This document shows, in pieces, positions 11,391-21,421 of a stretch of DNA of 64,000 nucleotides (positions within the stretch are counted from its first letter, which is position 1; each line of letters starts with the position of its first letter). The DNA is taken from assembly GCA_002099365.1 (NCBI GenBank), contig MSED01000010.1, forward strand, positions 124,001-188,000, written 5' to 3'. This stretch comes from Phialophora verrucosa. Taxonomy: Eukaryota; Ascomycota; Eurotiomycetes; Chaetothyriales; Herpotrichiellaceae. The translations under genes were made by a program, and so were the position numbers. The notes below the pieces were generated by a model. The model had not been told where the DNA came from. It saw nothing but the letters and a program-made list of their open reading frames with translations, and ran no database searches.

Positions 11391-12477
11391 ATGAGTGAGA
11401 CAGATGATCTCATGAAGAAGCTTGAGACTGGGGCCTCTACCCTGGTAAATACCAACCACAAGGCTTCCTACCCAGCGATATCGCCTTTTCGCCCTGAGCT
11501 TACTCAAGCTGGGAAGACAATCCTTATTACTGGAGGTTCTGCCGGAATAGGCTTAGCTATCGCAAGAGGATTTGCGGAGGCAGCGGCCTCCAGGATTGTC
11601 CTCACCGGTCGCCGCAAGGACGTACTCTTGAACGCCACTTTTAAACTGTCTGACGAGTTCAAGAACACCGAATTCATTGCCCATGTTTGCGATGTCGGAA
11701 GCAAGGACGATTCCGCGGCACTGTGGTCAGGTCTCCGCACTGATGGCGTCTTTGTTGACGTACTCGTGCTGAATGCCGCAAACTTTGGAGAGCAAGGGAA
11801 TCTGTTGGATATTGGTCCAGACAAAATGTGGACCCAATATGAGACTAACGCCAGGGCGATCCTGGACTTCGGCCACAGACTGTCTGCGCAAAAGGGGCAG
11901 TCAGACAGGCAAAGGGTATCGAATCCTCTAGACTTCATATCAATGTTTTCCGCTTCCGAGTACTGTATGAACACTGACTCATTCTCCCTAAACTTATAGT
12001 ATATTGTGTATATTTCGACCGTGGGAATTCACAACAAAACAATTGCTGCTGCACTGCCATCCTATTCTCTCAGCAAGATGGTCGGGCAGCTGTTAGTTCA
12101 AAAACTTGCCGAGGAGGTCGACCCAAAGAAGCTGCAAATCGTCAGCTTCCATCCCGGGCAGATTCTGTCCGAGACGAGTAGGTCAGCCGGTCTCACAGAG
12201 GACACTTTTGCTTGGGATAACGGTACGAGTCCAACCACCAACCTGCTATCTTATTGGATCCTTCGCGGGCCTGTCATTCTTGAAATTGCCAGTGGCTAAC
12301 AGATTCTCAGACAACTTACCAGGACATTTTGCAGTCTGGGCAGCGACTCCCGAAGCATTCTATTTGCATGGTCGCTTCGTCTGGGCTGCTTGGGATGTCG
12401 ATGAATTGTCTGGAGAAGTCAAGAAGCGTATAGAGGAAGATCCAGATTTTCTAACAATTGGGTTGAGAGGATTGTAG
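11391..12477 (+). CDS. Short-chain dehydrogenase/reductase, three exons
   Basis: Model: join(11391..11915, 12000..12222, 12311..12477), 304 aa. A Rossmann start TILITGGSAGIG carries the cofactor motif TGxxxGIG at about residues 47-54. NAAN lies near residue 132. The catalytic Ser is in STVGIH, and YSLSK supplies the catalytic Tyr and Lys. Intron 1 (84 nt) is a multiple of three but has an in-frame stop at its acceptor and a CTGAC branch site. Intron 2 (88 nt) restores GDNLPGHF across the junction. It is probably an NAD(P)-dependent oxidoreductase; the substrate is unknown. No key residue is lost, so it may be functional although it lies among decayed sequence. It converges on the regulator gene at 12896-14554. 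Confidence 0.85.
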
Positions 12478-12486
12478 GGCTTCTAC

Positions 12487-12549
12487 AGTACCATAACCAC
12501 AAAGCTTGATAGGACTTTTGGTTTGGTTTCAGACACGAGCTGGCTACTG
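12487..12549 (+). repeat. Diverged direct repeat, right copy
   Basis: Partner of 10471-10530, starting 10 bp after the SDR stop codon. Several differences are C/T or G/A. Confidence 0.6.
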
Positions 12550-12895
12550 CATCCTCCTAGATATCCCATCCTTCACCGGGGCCGAAACTGGCCATCATAC
12601 TGGCGCCTCTGAGATTGGAATCTGAAGGCGACACTCAATGGTATGTGAGGAAGTAGGAGGGAGCAGAAGAGTGTAAAGGACGACAATTCGGGACTATGCA
12701 AAGATGGTCGAGACTGGACCAAACTAGGCCAGGTAGGCGGTTTGACCTTGTGTCATCGAAAGCCTCGGGATTCCTTGCCTGACACTCCGTTCGTGATGCC
12801 TTATCAATTATCGGCGCAGCCTGGTCTACTGCCTGCAGAACGTACCGATCCAGGACAGGCTAAAAGTACAACTCGGTACAGTCGCACTCTACATA

Positions 12896-14554
12896 TCAAG
12901 AAGAGATGCTCTCAGATGGCCCACTCGTTGCCTTCATGATGCGGGGTGCAGTGTCTTCGTCAAGCATATTCAAATAGCGCTCTGAAACTATAAGTATCAG
13001 CCATAATGTTTCGAAGTGACTACTTACCTCCGGCACGCCATCTTTGAGCTACAACTCTCAAAGCATCGCGGAGAGCTTTCAATCTATGCAAGTTTGCTTC
13101 CGTTTGCATGTTATTCTGTAGCCTACTGGTCGTTATTGCAGCGGCTTTATAGACGAGGAACATGACGAATGGCTGCATGGATGGTCCCGCAAGACTGGTG
13201 TTGTCCTCGCGTAACCCTCTAACCCGGGTGACGACAGAGTCGATTAGATTGTCCAAGGCAGCATTCGCCTCCGCGATAGTACGAGTATTGGTGCCTGCAC
13301 ATGTCACCCTAGTTCCATTCTCAAATGCCATGATCAATGCCCTAGCTTCATTTAGAACAAGGAAAAAACTGCAAAGAATTGTTCTCACGTGCTTGATACA
13401 GAGAGGCAGCTGGAAAAGACCTCTAATCTCTCGGGTACTGACTGGGTGACAACGGATTCAAAGGAAGCCAGAGCCCTTACAATCGTAGTCACTTCTTCGA
13501 TGTTGAAAGATGTCTGGGATGTCGGCTGATGGAGAGCAGTATGTACATTATCCAAGAGGATGGAAGCCTCGAACAGTTTTGAGAACGTTGTTGACGAACG
13601 GTTGTGGAGATGTAGTGGACTTGTTATCGGACTGTCGGGAGGAATTGGTCGGCCTCTCGTTAACGGACGCCATTTGCCGTGTTCGGCCGCAATATATCTA
13701 TGATTAGAGTCAACTACTGGTCAACGCGACATTGTAGCCAAGAGGGCGTCAGAAACGAAGAAGGGCAAACCTGTCTACAATGGCAATACCCCACCACAAT
13801 ACTGTGTACTCCTCGACATCCGGCTCAGTCGACGTGTAAGACGCGCGTTGCTCTCGGAAGACAACTAGCGCATCTGCAGCGCGGACGACCTGAGCAATCG
13901 ACAGATAAGCTGCAACATTAAAGGCATGGAAGACTTCAAATAGAGTAATAAGTAGTCTTGCTTTTACCAAGTCGATCGAGTTCATGCCAGCCGATTCCAG
14001 CAAGGTAATCGATGTCTTGCTCGTGAGGTACATAGACTCCTGTGTTGAATGAAGGGCGGCCTCACTATGCAGGTGCTGAGGACCACAATCCAGAAGCACA
14101 ATGGCCAAGCAGAGGAGCGCAAAATCGACTGTCGTAGCTTCCCATGTGGCTGGGAGGTGGCCATTCAGTGTAGTTTGCGAGAAAATGTTGAACCAAGGAT
14201 GTATGGTTTGGGAGTATAGGGCCATTATTCGCGTAGGATTTGTATCGGAAAGCATGGTGACGATGTTGGCCTTAATGTCGACTGATGTGGGCGCTTTGAG
14301 GATCGGAATATACGAAGGTGCCTTGGCTTCAGCCTGGGATCCTTCGTAGGCGCAGAGGTCAGCCTGACCAAGACTAAAAGATATGGCATAAGCTCATGTT
14401 GAGACCTGAGTCATCAATTGTTCCACGGTACACACCGGCGGCAAAGAGAACATATGGGACGTGCTCTGTCACATTTTCGCTTGTGAAGCCTGCAGCGAGT
14501 GCAGGCTGTCCTGCTAGGCCCAAACAACGGCCCGCGGGGCATACCAGCAGACAT
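12896..14554 (-). CDS. Zn2Cys6 transcription factor with Fungal_trans-type domain, five exons
   Basis: Model: complement(join(12896..12987, 13028..13341, 13389..13697, 13771..14373, 14436..14554)), 478 aa; all phases agree. Exon 1 encodes MSAGMPRGPLFG and the zinc cluster (CTRC, RKC, CSLC). The sixth cysteine (GQADLC) comes only after the 62-nt intron 1. Exon 2 carries the middle-homology region (HPWFNIFSQ, DFALLCLAIVLLD, LLESAGMNSIDLVKARLL, VLWWGIAIVDR). Exons 3-5 continue PLTRGRPIPPDSP and the helical C-terminus (QRWRAG, SERYLNML). The other introns are 73, 47 and 40 nt; the 40-nt one is short even for fungi. It probably regulates a nearby pathway such as the adjacent SDR; that is inference. 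Confidence 0.82.
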
Positions 14555-15290
14555 ACTGTTCTGCAGATTCGCGTGCCGGCTATTCTCCTCGTCTGGAGAG
14601 GGACAGATATCTGTACAGATGTGACGTCGATGAAATTGGGCGAATCTCCCACTGCTAATCTCAAAGGATCTAAATTTGAAGAGAATGAGGAAGTTATAAC
14701 GAGAGGAGGCCCAAGATTGTCACATGGATCAGACCTAAGCTTCACTCAATTAGATTATAACCTTTCGCCGGTTCACATTGGTACTCTGCGAAGATATAGG
14801 CGCAGGTTATGCGCCTGCGGGACGATGGACTCACTCCTTCACACGGTGTCCGATGTCAAGCGTTGAAAAATTGCGAGTCCACCACGCAGGGAAATGGCAC
14901 GTTGCTATGGGCTACCACCAGCAAACGGGGAACATCTTTCGCAACGTGAGAAGGGTTGCTGGCGAGAATTGACTCACGGTCCTCTTGCAAGACATGGACG
15001 GCCTAGATGCGGTAGACCACGCTAGGCAACGCGAAACGAGGCGTGTACGAACAGTATGCGACTCGCGTGACGTAGCGTACATTGGTAGCCATGGCAGGGG
15101 AAACCCTACGGGACACACTACAAGACTATCTGCATGGCCCGAGAGGACAGAGGCGCATGTCGGCGTACAGAGAGAACGGACACTGTCTACCCTACTCGTA
15201 CTAGGGTCCTGAGTCACGACGATGGATAGTTAGAGGAACGCGTGCGGGCGCTTACGGGTCGGAGTGGGAGCGAGGTGACGTCGCGAAGTT
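14555..15290. other. Mostly non-coding; possible LINE tail at 14760-14970
   Basis: The plus strand near 14760-14870 reads HIGTLRRYRRRLCACGTMDS followed by a His/Cys pattern resembling the Cys-rich tail of fungal LINEs, but support is weak. The regulator promoter should lie at 14555-14800. Nothing else is recognised. Confidence 0.3.
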
Positions 15291-15530
15291 GACCGCGACC
15301 CGACGCGAGATGGAAGAGACTGTTGAGAGCCGCAACCTGACACTTGATGAAGGGGGGCTACCGATCGGCCGCAACCCGACCCAGACAGAGGGGATCGTCT
15401 GACAATCAGGCGACCGTAACCCGATGCAGAGCAAGGGGACTGGCGGTAGCCGCGACCCGACACGTGATGGAGGAGACCCTCGACAGGCGCAACCTAACAC
15501 CCGACGAAGGGGGGCAATCAACGATGGAAC
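15291..15530 (+). repeat. Degenerate tandem array, about 39-bp period, six units
   Basis: Units begin with a core close to CCGCAACCCGACAC near 15293, 15330, 15369, 15413, 15450 and 15488, so spacing varies from 37 to 44 bp. Most cores are followed by an AGGGG or GAGGAG run. The stretch is GC-rich, unlike the AT-rich retroelement. It may be decayed minisatellite DNA or a repeat-coding part of a dead element. Confidence 0.65.
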
Positions 15531-15769
15531 TGAGCGTCTACGAGGGATAGTTTGGAGCCAGGCAAACGGGAAACATCCGGGCCGGAGTTGTGACGGAGCG
15601 GTATCGCCTAGCAGTGCGGGCCGTTGGTGTATGCTTAAGGAGTAAGCAGGAAGTCAGCTAGGTAGAAGAGAGGTCTGGTCCGCCTCACTCTATGGAAGCG
15701 TAGACCAGCGAGGAGCGCGGAAAACTGGCAGTATATCTGGATAGGCAGATACTGCACAATACCATATGA

Positions 15770-16625
15770 TATCTTGGGTCAGCAAGACACTCGGATCGAC
15801 CATTACCCTGAACGCCCACCACGGCGAACTGGTGGCCCTGTACGAGGCTTGCCACGTGGTGGATCAACGCTGACCCGATCAGGACACTGACCCAAGAACA
15901 CCAGTGCGATCCTCAGCAGGAGCCGCTCGGCTTTGGAGATACTGGCAAAATCCAAGGCAACAGTCAGGCCAGTGGATGGTCCGAAGAATCTACGAGCTAC
16001 TTGATCGTCTCGCCGTGTCGTGGAAACCGCGGGTGCTCTTCCATGAACCCGCAACTCGCGGCAGTGAACTTACGCACGATTTAGCACAAAGAGCAACACA
16101 CCTAGATCGCTAAATTCCAGCAGGTGCGAGGCTAAAATCGACAGCTAGAAAGAACACGAAAAGACCGCATCACGAGCGGGGATATCAATTCGAGACACGC
16201 CCGGGTAGCTAATACACGAACCAGCTCGACCGGGCTCTTCCTAGCGAGCATACGCGTAAGCTCTATAACAATCTTAAACGCGACGAGGCCCAGATATTGG
16301 CTTAAGTCCGAACGGGAAAAAACCGACTCAACAGTGCCCTCTACGCGATCAAAGCGGCAGACTCGGATCAGTGTGAATGGTGCCGCCGGCCTAAGACGGT
16401 CAGACACTTTCTGACGGAATACACGCGGTGGACCTTACAGCGCCTACAATATCTTCAGGCCACTACCGATTGGTAGGTGGATGTGTCATTCCTCCTAGGA
16501 GGGTTGACGACTGAAAGAGCGGACGGAATGCTCACGATAATGGAAACCGAACATTGAAGCAGTCAGAGCAACGATTCGTTTTGCGAAAGCCGCTGGTGGG
16601 TTGAAGCTCCCCCCTGCTGAATAAA
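15770..16625 (+). mobile_element. LINE (Tad-like) 3' fragment with RNase H and Cys-rich tail
   Basis: Broken frames on the plus strand give, in order: ALQNPRQQSGQ-like text (WQNPRQQSGQ near 15945-15975), RRIYELLDRLAVSW and a GNExAxxLA-like helix to 16110 (RNase H), NRLNSALYAIKAADSDQCEW and TVRHFLTEYTRW at about 16320-16435 (Cys-rich tail), then VSFLLGGLTTER and TIRFAKAAGGLKLPP with a stop at 16623-16625. Several stops interrupt it. The sequence differs from the 9758-10230 copy, so these are two element families or old lineages. Confidence 0.78.
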
Positions 16626-17053
16626 GGAGGTAGCCCTGTTTAATAACGCCACGAGCCTACACTCGACATTTCCTGTGCCGATGAGAGAGAGCAGTAACAA
16701 TCAAGAAGAGTCTTGAGGGTAAAGTGTATTAATTACAGTAAAGCTCGCGAGGGACCTTAGTCAACACGAATCGGATGCTGCCGAAGGACCATAGCAGGAA
16801 ATTAGCTAGTCTATTTTAGGCTTAGCTTGCTTTGGAGTAATGAAAATCAATCCTAAAGGGGAAGAGCCACGATTCGTCAAGCATCTCAGAAGACGGCACG
16901 AATCCGGTCAATCACACCTTCGCCAGTAGCCAAAATTCTTAACTCGTTGGTCAGAGGAGAGCTCACTCTGGGGGATGCACCAAAGCAGGTCGCGTTGGCT
17001 GGAACGTTTCGACAGTCTGAAACAAAACCGGACAGGAAGCATCTCGCACAGCG
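16626..17053. other. Intergenic, LINE flank to acidic hypothetical gene
   Basis: No gene or repeat recognised. It should include the promoter of the gene starting at 17054. Confidence 0.4.
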
Positions 17054-18100
17054 ATGGGGAGCTCATCGCGGACATTGCGCGTTGGGAAGCCTCGTCCCCC
17101 TCAGAGAAATCGCCGCACGCTCCCGCCATGGTACCATCGAGTTCTACTGATTAGCCTCAAGGAGGACAGAGAAGGGAATGGCTGCGACTTTGACGAGGAT
17201 CTTTCGGAGCTGGAAGAGGACAAGGGTCACGAGAGAGACGATATCGAGTCGTTCCACAATGAGAACAGGGACGACCTGGATTGCCAATGCGGCGTCGAAG
17301 ACTCAGATTGTGACTGCAAATTTGAGGACAATGATATGGACGACGATGACGAGTCAGAGAGATCGTACGACGGCTCCGATGCCGATCACTATTACGAGCT
17401 GAAAGAAGAGCGTGACGAAAGGAAGCAGGAGAAGCTGTGGGAGCGCAAGGAGAAAGAACGACAACGAGATATTGAGAAGGCCAAGGAAGAGGAGGTTCGC
17501 GTCGCATACAGATCTCTCAACAAGGCTGAGAAGGAACACAAGGCAATCCCGGCCGGATCACTTGCCGGTCAGAGCTTCAGGCTGTTCTGCAGCGATCACG
17601 TTGACCTTTTCTGCTCTGATTTCTATCCGACTAAAAGAGTGGATTTTTACTACCTTGACGATACGGAAATTCCTTCTCCGCATAAGCAGAAGCCTGGAAG
17701 CGAGACTGATATGTTATATGGCGACGTGTATCTCGACGCAAATTCCAACTGCAACTTTGGTCCGTTCTGTCCCCCAAAAAGCGCGAGTCGAAAAGCATTC
17801 AAGATCAGGAGCTGCGATGGCATGTATGAGCTGTCGTTCCAGTTCATCGGCGACGGTTACCTGAAGCTGAGAGTCTCCCGGGAAATGGTGTTCATGAGTC
17901 TATCCCGCACGAACGTCCCCGCTCCCCCCGCGGCTGCTCCGGAAGTATTCGAATTCGTTGGCATCAGGCGCGATATGGAGAAAGAAAAAGCGGAACGGCA
18001 GGAGAGGATGGCAAAGATGCGTCGCGCGCCATCACCCCGTGAAAGTTGGTTTGAAATGAACCATCCCATGGGATCTTGGCATCAGTCAGGATACTCCTGA
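17054..18100 (+). CDS. Acidic/charged conserved fungal hypothetical protein
   Basis: 348-aa ORF. Residues about 40-110 are strongly acidic (runs of D and E, with a CxCxxxxSDCDC-like cysteine patch). Residues about 115-165 are a highly charged K/E/R helix, probably coiled coil. The C-terminal half (about 175-310) looks folded, rich in aromatics and cysteine (FRLFCSDHVDLFCSDFYP, YGDVYLD, CDGMYELSFQFIGDGYLKL). The tail is basic and ends NHPMGSWHQSGYS. No signal peptide or membrane segment. The first 30 residues overlap a low-quality upstream reading, so the start may lie further in or in another exon. I do not recognise a function. It is the first intact-looking gene after the island. Confidence 0.6.
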   Translation: MGSSSRTLRVGKPRPPQRNRRTLPPWYHRVLLISLKEDREGNGCDFDEDLSELEEDKGHERDDIESFHNENRDDLDCQCGVEDSDCDCKFEDNDMDDDDESERSYDGSDADHYYELKEERDERKQEKLWERKEKERQRDIEKAKEEEVRVAYRSLNKAEKEHKAIPAGSLAGQSFRLFCSDHVDLFCSDFYPTKRVDFYYLDDTEIPSPHKQKPGSETDMLYGDVYLDANSNCNFGPFCPPKSASRKAFKIRSCDGMYELSFQFIGDGYLKLRVSREMVFMSLSRTNVPAPPAAAPEVFEFVGIRRDMEKEKAERQERMAKMRRAPSPRESWFEMNHPMGSWHQSGYS

Positions 18101-19176
18101 TGTGTCTTCCTGGGGCAACAGCCCGGGTCTTCAGTCCGGGTCTTGACCACATCATGCTTTCTTTACCAAACAAATATCAGAAGGATTCGACAAGCTCACC
18201 GCAACATACCGTGCTAGCGATTTGCGCTGGGTGCTGTGAAGAAAGTTCCGCCAAATTGCTGTATGTCGTTCTGTTGTGCGACAGTTGGGCCCAGCCGAGA
18301 GCCGTCAGCAACCGTTCCGATGCCGTTGGGCATCGAAACGGTTGTTCGCCCGAACCTCCTACTCACGCAGCATCTCAGTGCTTCTTATGTCACAGCGGCA
18401 GATTTCACCATTTTATTTCCTTTGTTCTCTACTGTTTGTTTCTTACCTTCGGCAGGTCTTTCTGGAAGGAGACACTCAGGTCACCCTGTCGCCTTCTTCA
18501 TTCGCCGACTTCCCCACGACGCTGAATCCCTCATTGATTATAGTATAGACGCACAATTTGCGACGTCCCTTCCTTCCTTCCCGGCTCCCACTAGGAGGTG
18601 GTCTGGTGGTTCTAGGTTCGACGAAGAAGGTCGGTCAGCTATAACATCACCATTGTTTCGACGGTTATTTTGGCTGACAAGACTGCATGCCAGGGCTCCG
18701 TCAAGTCCGTGCGGAGTCTTTTTCCGTGACCTAACAGACACTAGACATTTGCAAAACATCTGCACTGTATCTTCAATCACACCTTTGCTTTGTGGCAAGA
18801 GCGTTTCCTCCGAGTCTGAGTTTTCAGTGTCTGCCGTTGTTATAGTCGATTGAGAAGGAACCTTTGCGAGGGGAAAGTTTGAGGTATGAACGAAACCTTG
18901 CCGAGGGGACTGTGAAAATATTCTAGCCACCTCGCAACGTGACCGAATCTTCGCACGGGCATGGCCGGGCGAAGATTGCATTCAGAAAGCCTTACCGGTC
19001 CACACTCAACGAGGGACTGCGAGGGGGTGAAGCGGTTGCCCGAATTGGTTGATGATAGGCCAGAACGGTAATGGGTAAAACTACATATATATATATAGTA
19101 TGGCGTCGATTGTTACGTCTGTCGTTTATCGCTGTACCACTGAACAAGGACGAAGAACGAGACAATCATGCTCCAC
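18101..19176. other. Intergenic between convergent genes
   Basis: Overlapping ORFs on both strands here (longest about 205 codons) have no family motif and no shared boundaries, so I treat them as chance. A short (TA)n run lies at about 19084-19098. Confidence 0.5.
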
Positions 19177-20709
19177 TTATACTGCTCTTTCTGGCTGCTT
19201 GTACGCAGGGAAAATAGCCTCGAGCCTCTGCACCAACACATTTGGAATATGGGCATTCCCGTGGTCGCCTACAGCCTCCGTGTGCTTCCCTTGCTCTGGG
19301 GTTCTCTCGTGGGTCTGACTTTCCGCTCTTAAGGTGTCCGCCAGCAACCCCTTCCAATCTTCTAACTGATAGAGCTTGACCTTCTCCTCGCTGCCCCTGG
19401 CGCTCTGATGTGCCTGTGTATTGCCAAAGTCCTTTCCTCGCTGCCTCCAAACCAGTCCGTCGGGGTTGTCCGCCGATCCGGGAACTGGACTCCTCAGACC
19501 GATGGACTTTAATGCTCCTTTGTCGGCGTGGAAGTCGACTTCGTGATTCTCAAGCATGCCGCTCTGAAAGTCGAATTTGGGGGTTTGCTCGAATATCCAG
19601 GTTGGGGACATGAGTTCTTGCACGCCGTTTGCGAGCCAGGGGTTCTGCTCTTCAAGCTCGTCGAAGGAGGTCGGCGCGTCGAGAGTGATCTCATTTATGC
19701 CAGGTTCTCGGCGCTGACCGTCTCCATACATGGCCCAGAATTGTCGCACGATGGCCTCGGTGATGTCCTTTCTGACATTGTTCCGCAGAACCTGGCTCGC
19801 TGTATAAGCAAGGTTCCCAACCTTGCTGCGCACGCTTTCGACGCCATGTGCGGTGATGAAATCGCGACCGGGACTCCTCAATAAGTCGGAGATATGGTGG
19901 ATGTACGGGCTGGAGTAGAGCAGGGTGCCGTGATGGAGAGCTCGACCTTTCGTCAGCTTGTACGCGCTGCCGCTGACTTTCAACCATTCAGCTTCGTTGG
20001 GTCGCTGCATGACAATGTCGTTGCGATCACTCACGCGCACTTCGGGAAAGTCGCTCCTTGGACTTTCGGACGAGAGTCGCTGGTGCGCAGTTATTTCGAA
20101 GCCCCGCAGAGCCTGCACCACCATTTCCGCATGTTTGCTTCGGGTGAAGGACCTCGTGTTCGGGACGATGACCGAGTAGTTTAGGTTGCCAGAGTCGTGG
20201 AAGACGGTGCCACCTCCACTGCGACGGCGGACGAGGTCGATCGGTACTGTGCCTGGTGGAACATCCCCATTGTGTCTGGCCGTTGCCACCGCCTTCTCCC
20301 TCTGAGTGCTTCCCCACGCCTCTTGCACCCGGTCTTCAGCTCGAATGCCTTCCTGTATTCTCTTCAAATCCGTCTCCAGCCATGGGTTCTGGTTGCGACC
20401 AATAACTACACACGGTCGGTTGGTGTAGAACAACAGAATGTGTGATTCTGGCGAGGATTTCGTGAGCAGGTAGTGCTCGATCGAGAGATTGAGGTACGGA
20501 TCATCCGACGACAAATGGAAGACAAGAGGCCCTGTCTCTTTCGAGACACGCCATAGCTCTTCAAGATTCCATGTGGGAGACGGCACTGGCGGCGTCCGAT
20601 CATGTGCTGCCCGGCGCTGGGCAAGGGGGACAAGACGGGATGAGACGGGCGATGGGTTATGAAAGCTCCATTGCGAGAGTGTCAAGAGCAGCCGTGAAGC
20701 TGCTCGCAT
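19177..20709 (-). CDS. AIM22: Lipoate-protein ligase A-like protein, mitochondrial
   Basis: 510 aa from the ATG at 20709. BPL/LplA catalytic-domain motifs are intact: PYLNLSIEHYLL near residue 71, RPCVVIGRNQNPW near 98-110, RRSGGGTVFHDSGNLN at about 162-177, the lysine loop KVSGSAYKL at about 244-252, and HHGTLL at about 259. The first 40 residues are rich in R, S and L with few acidic residues, fitting a mitochondrial presequence. An upstream ATG at 20853 adds 48 basic residues; further upstream only a GTG continues the frame. The family attaches or transfers lipoate to 2-oxo-acid dehydrogenase E2 and H proteins. A Q/E/H-rich C-terminal tail of about 80 residues is probably disordered. Single exon. 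Confidence 0.9.
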   Translation of the reverse strand: MRAASRLLLTLSQWSFHNPSPVSSRLVPLAQRRAAHDRTPPVPSPTWNLEELWRVSKETGPLVFHLSSDDPYLNLSIEHYLLTKSSPESHILLFYTNRPCVVIGRNQNPWLETDLKRIQEGIRAEDRVQEAWGSTQREKAVATARHNGDVPPGTVPIDLVRRRSGGGTVFHDSGNLNYSVIVPNTRSFTRSKHAEMVVQALRGFEITAHQRLSSESPRSDFPEVRVSDRNDIVMQRPNEAEWLKVSGSAYKLTKGRALHHGTLLYSSPYIHHISDLLRSPGRDFITAHGVESVRSKVGNLAYTASQVLRNNVRKDITEAIVRQFWAMYGDGQRREPGINEITLDAPTSFDELEEQNPWLANGVQELMSPTWIFEQTPKFDFQSGMLENHEVDFHADKGALKSIGLRSPVPGSADNPDGLVWRQRGKDFGNTQAHQSARGSEEKVKLYQLEDWKGLLADTLRAESQTHERTPEQGKHTEAVGDHGNAHIPNVLVQRLEAIFPAYKQPERAV

Positions 20710-20905
20710 TGAACCGGGCAAGCAGATTCCGGAGAAGAAGCTCTTGTGGAAGGGAAGGAAACGACTGCCGTTCGCGAAACGAGCAGCTCGACTTGACACG
20801 CTGAGACTGCGGTATCCCAGAGGAGAAGGTAAGCCGCGACTACAATTTAGCATTAGTGCGCATGTCACGTGGCATGTCCACCCACCCACCGCATCCTCCG
20901 CACAA

Positions 20906-20947
20906 CTACAGTACGGTACGGAATACTGTAGTACCGAGTACGGAGTA
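20906..20947. promoter_or_regulatory. Palindromic element upstream of the lipoate ligase gene
   Basis: CTACAGTA (20906-20913) and its perfect inverted copy TACTGTAG (20924-20931) flank a 10-bp loop. ACCGAGTACGGAGTA follows at 20933-20947 and is identical to 7372-7386. It could be a hairpin or a dimeric binding site; function is inferred from position only. Confidence 0.4.
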
Positions 20948-21421
20948 TATAGGAGGCCAGACTTGAGGACAAATCCTAAGCATCCTTACATACAAACTTC
21001 ACAATGTTAAGCGACTGCGATAAGGATGCTCTGCGCCATCCTGATCCTTCCACGTGATCCTCATATCAAGGCCTTACTGTACCCGGACAATGCAATCTTA
21101 GACGGTCGTGACAAATGGGCAACCGGAGGTAAAAGTCCCGCATGTGGAGGGATCAATCGTGAGTCTTCTTCAGTCTCATTCAACACCTGTCCTCGTCCAT
21201 CTTCGCTCTGGCGGTAGGTCTCGTTGGGAAACCAGTTGCGACCAACCATGTCGTGGCTTCAATATGCAGCTTGTTTGACCAACGCCGGAGCTAATGCAAG
21301 TGCACAAACGACTTCTGGGCATCCCATCGGAGCTTGCAACGACGCTGCAGATGAAGCAAACGCTCACAGATTCCCACGGCATCCTTTCTCCTGCATGGTT
21401 ATGGCAGCCAGGCAGGCTGAA

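Noticed and set aside
18236..18981. Overlapping ORFs on both strands
   Set aside because: Neither shows domain motifs; they overlap each other and lie between two convergent genes.
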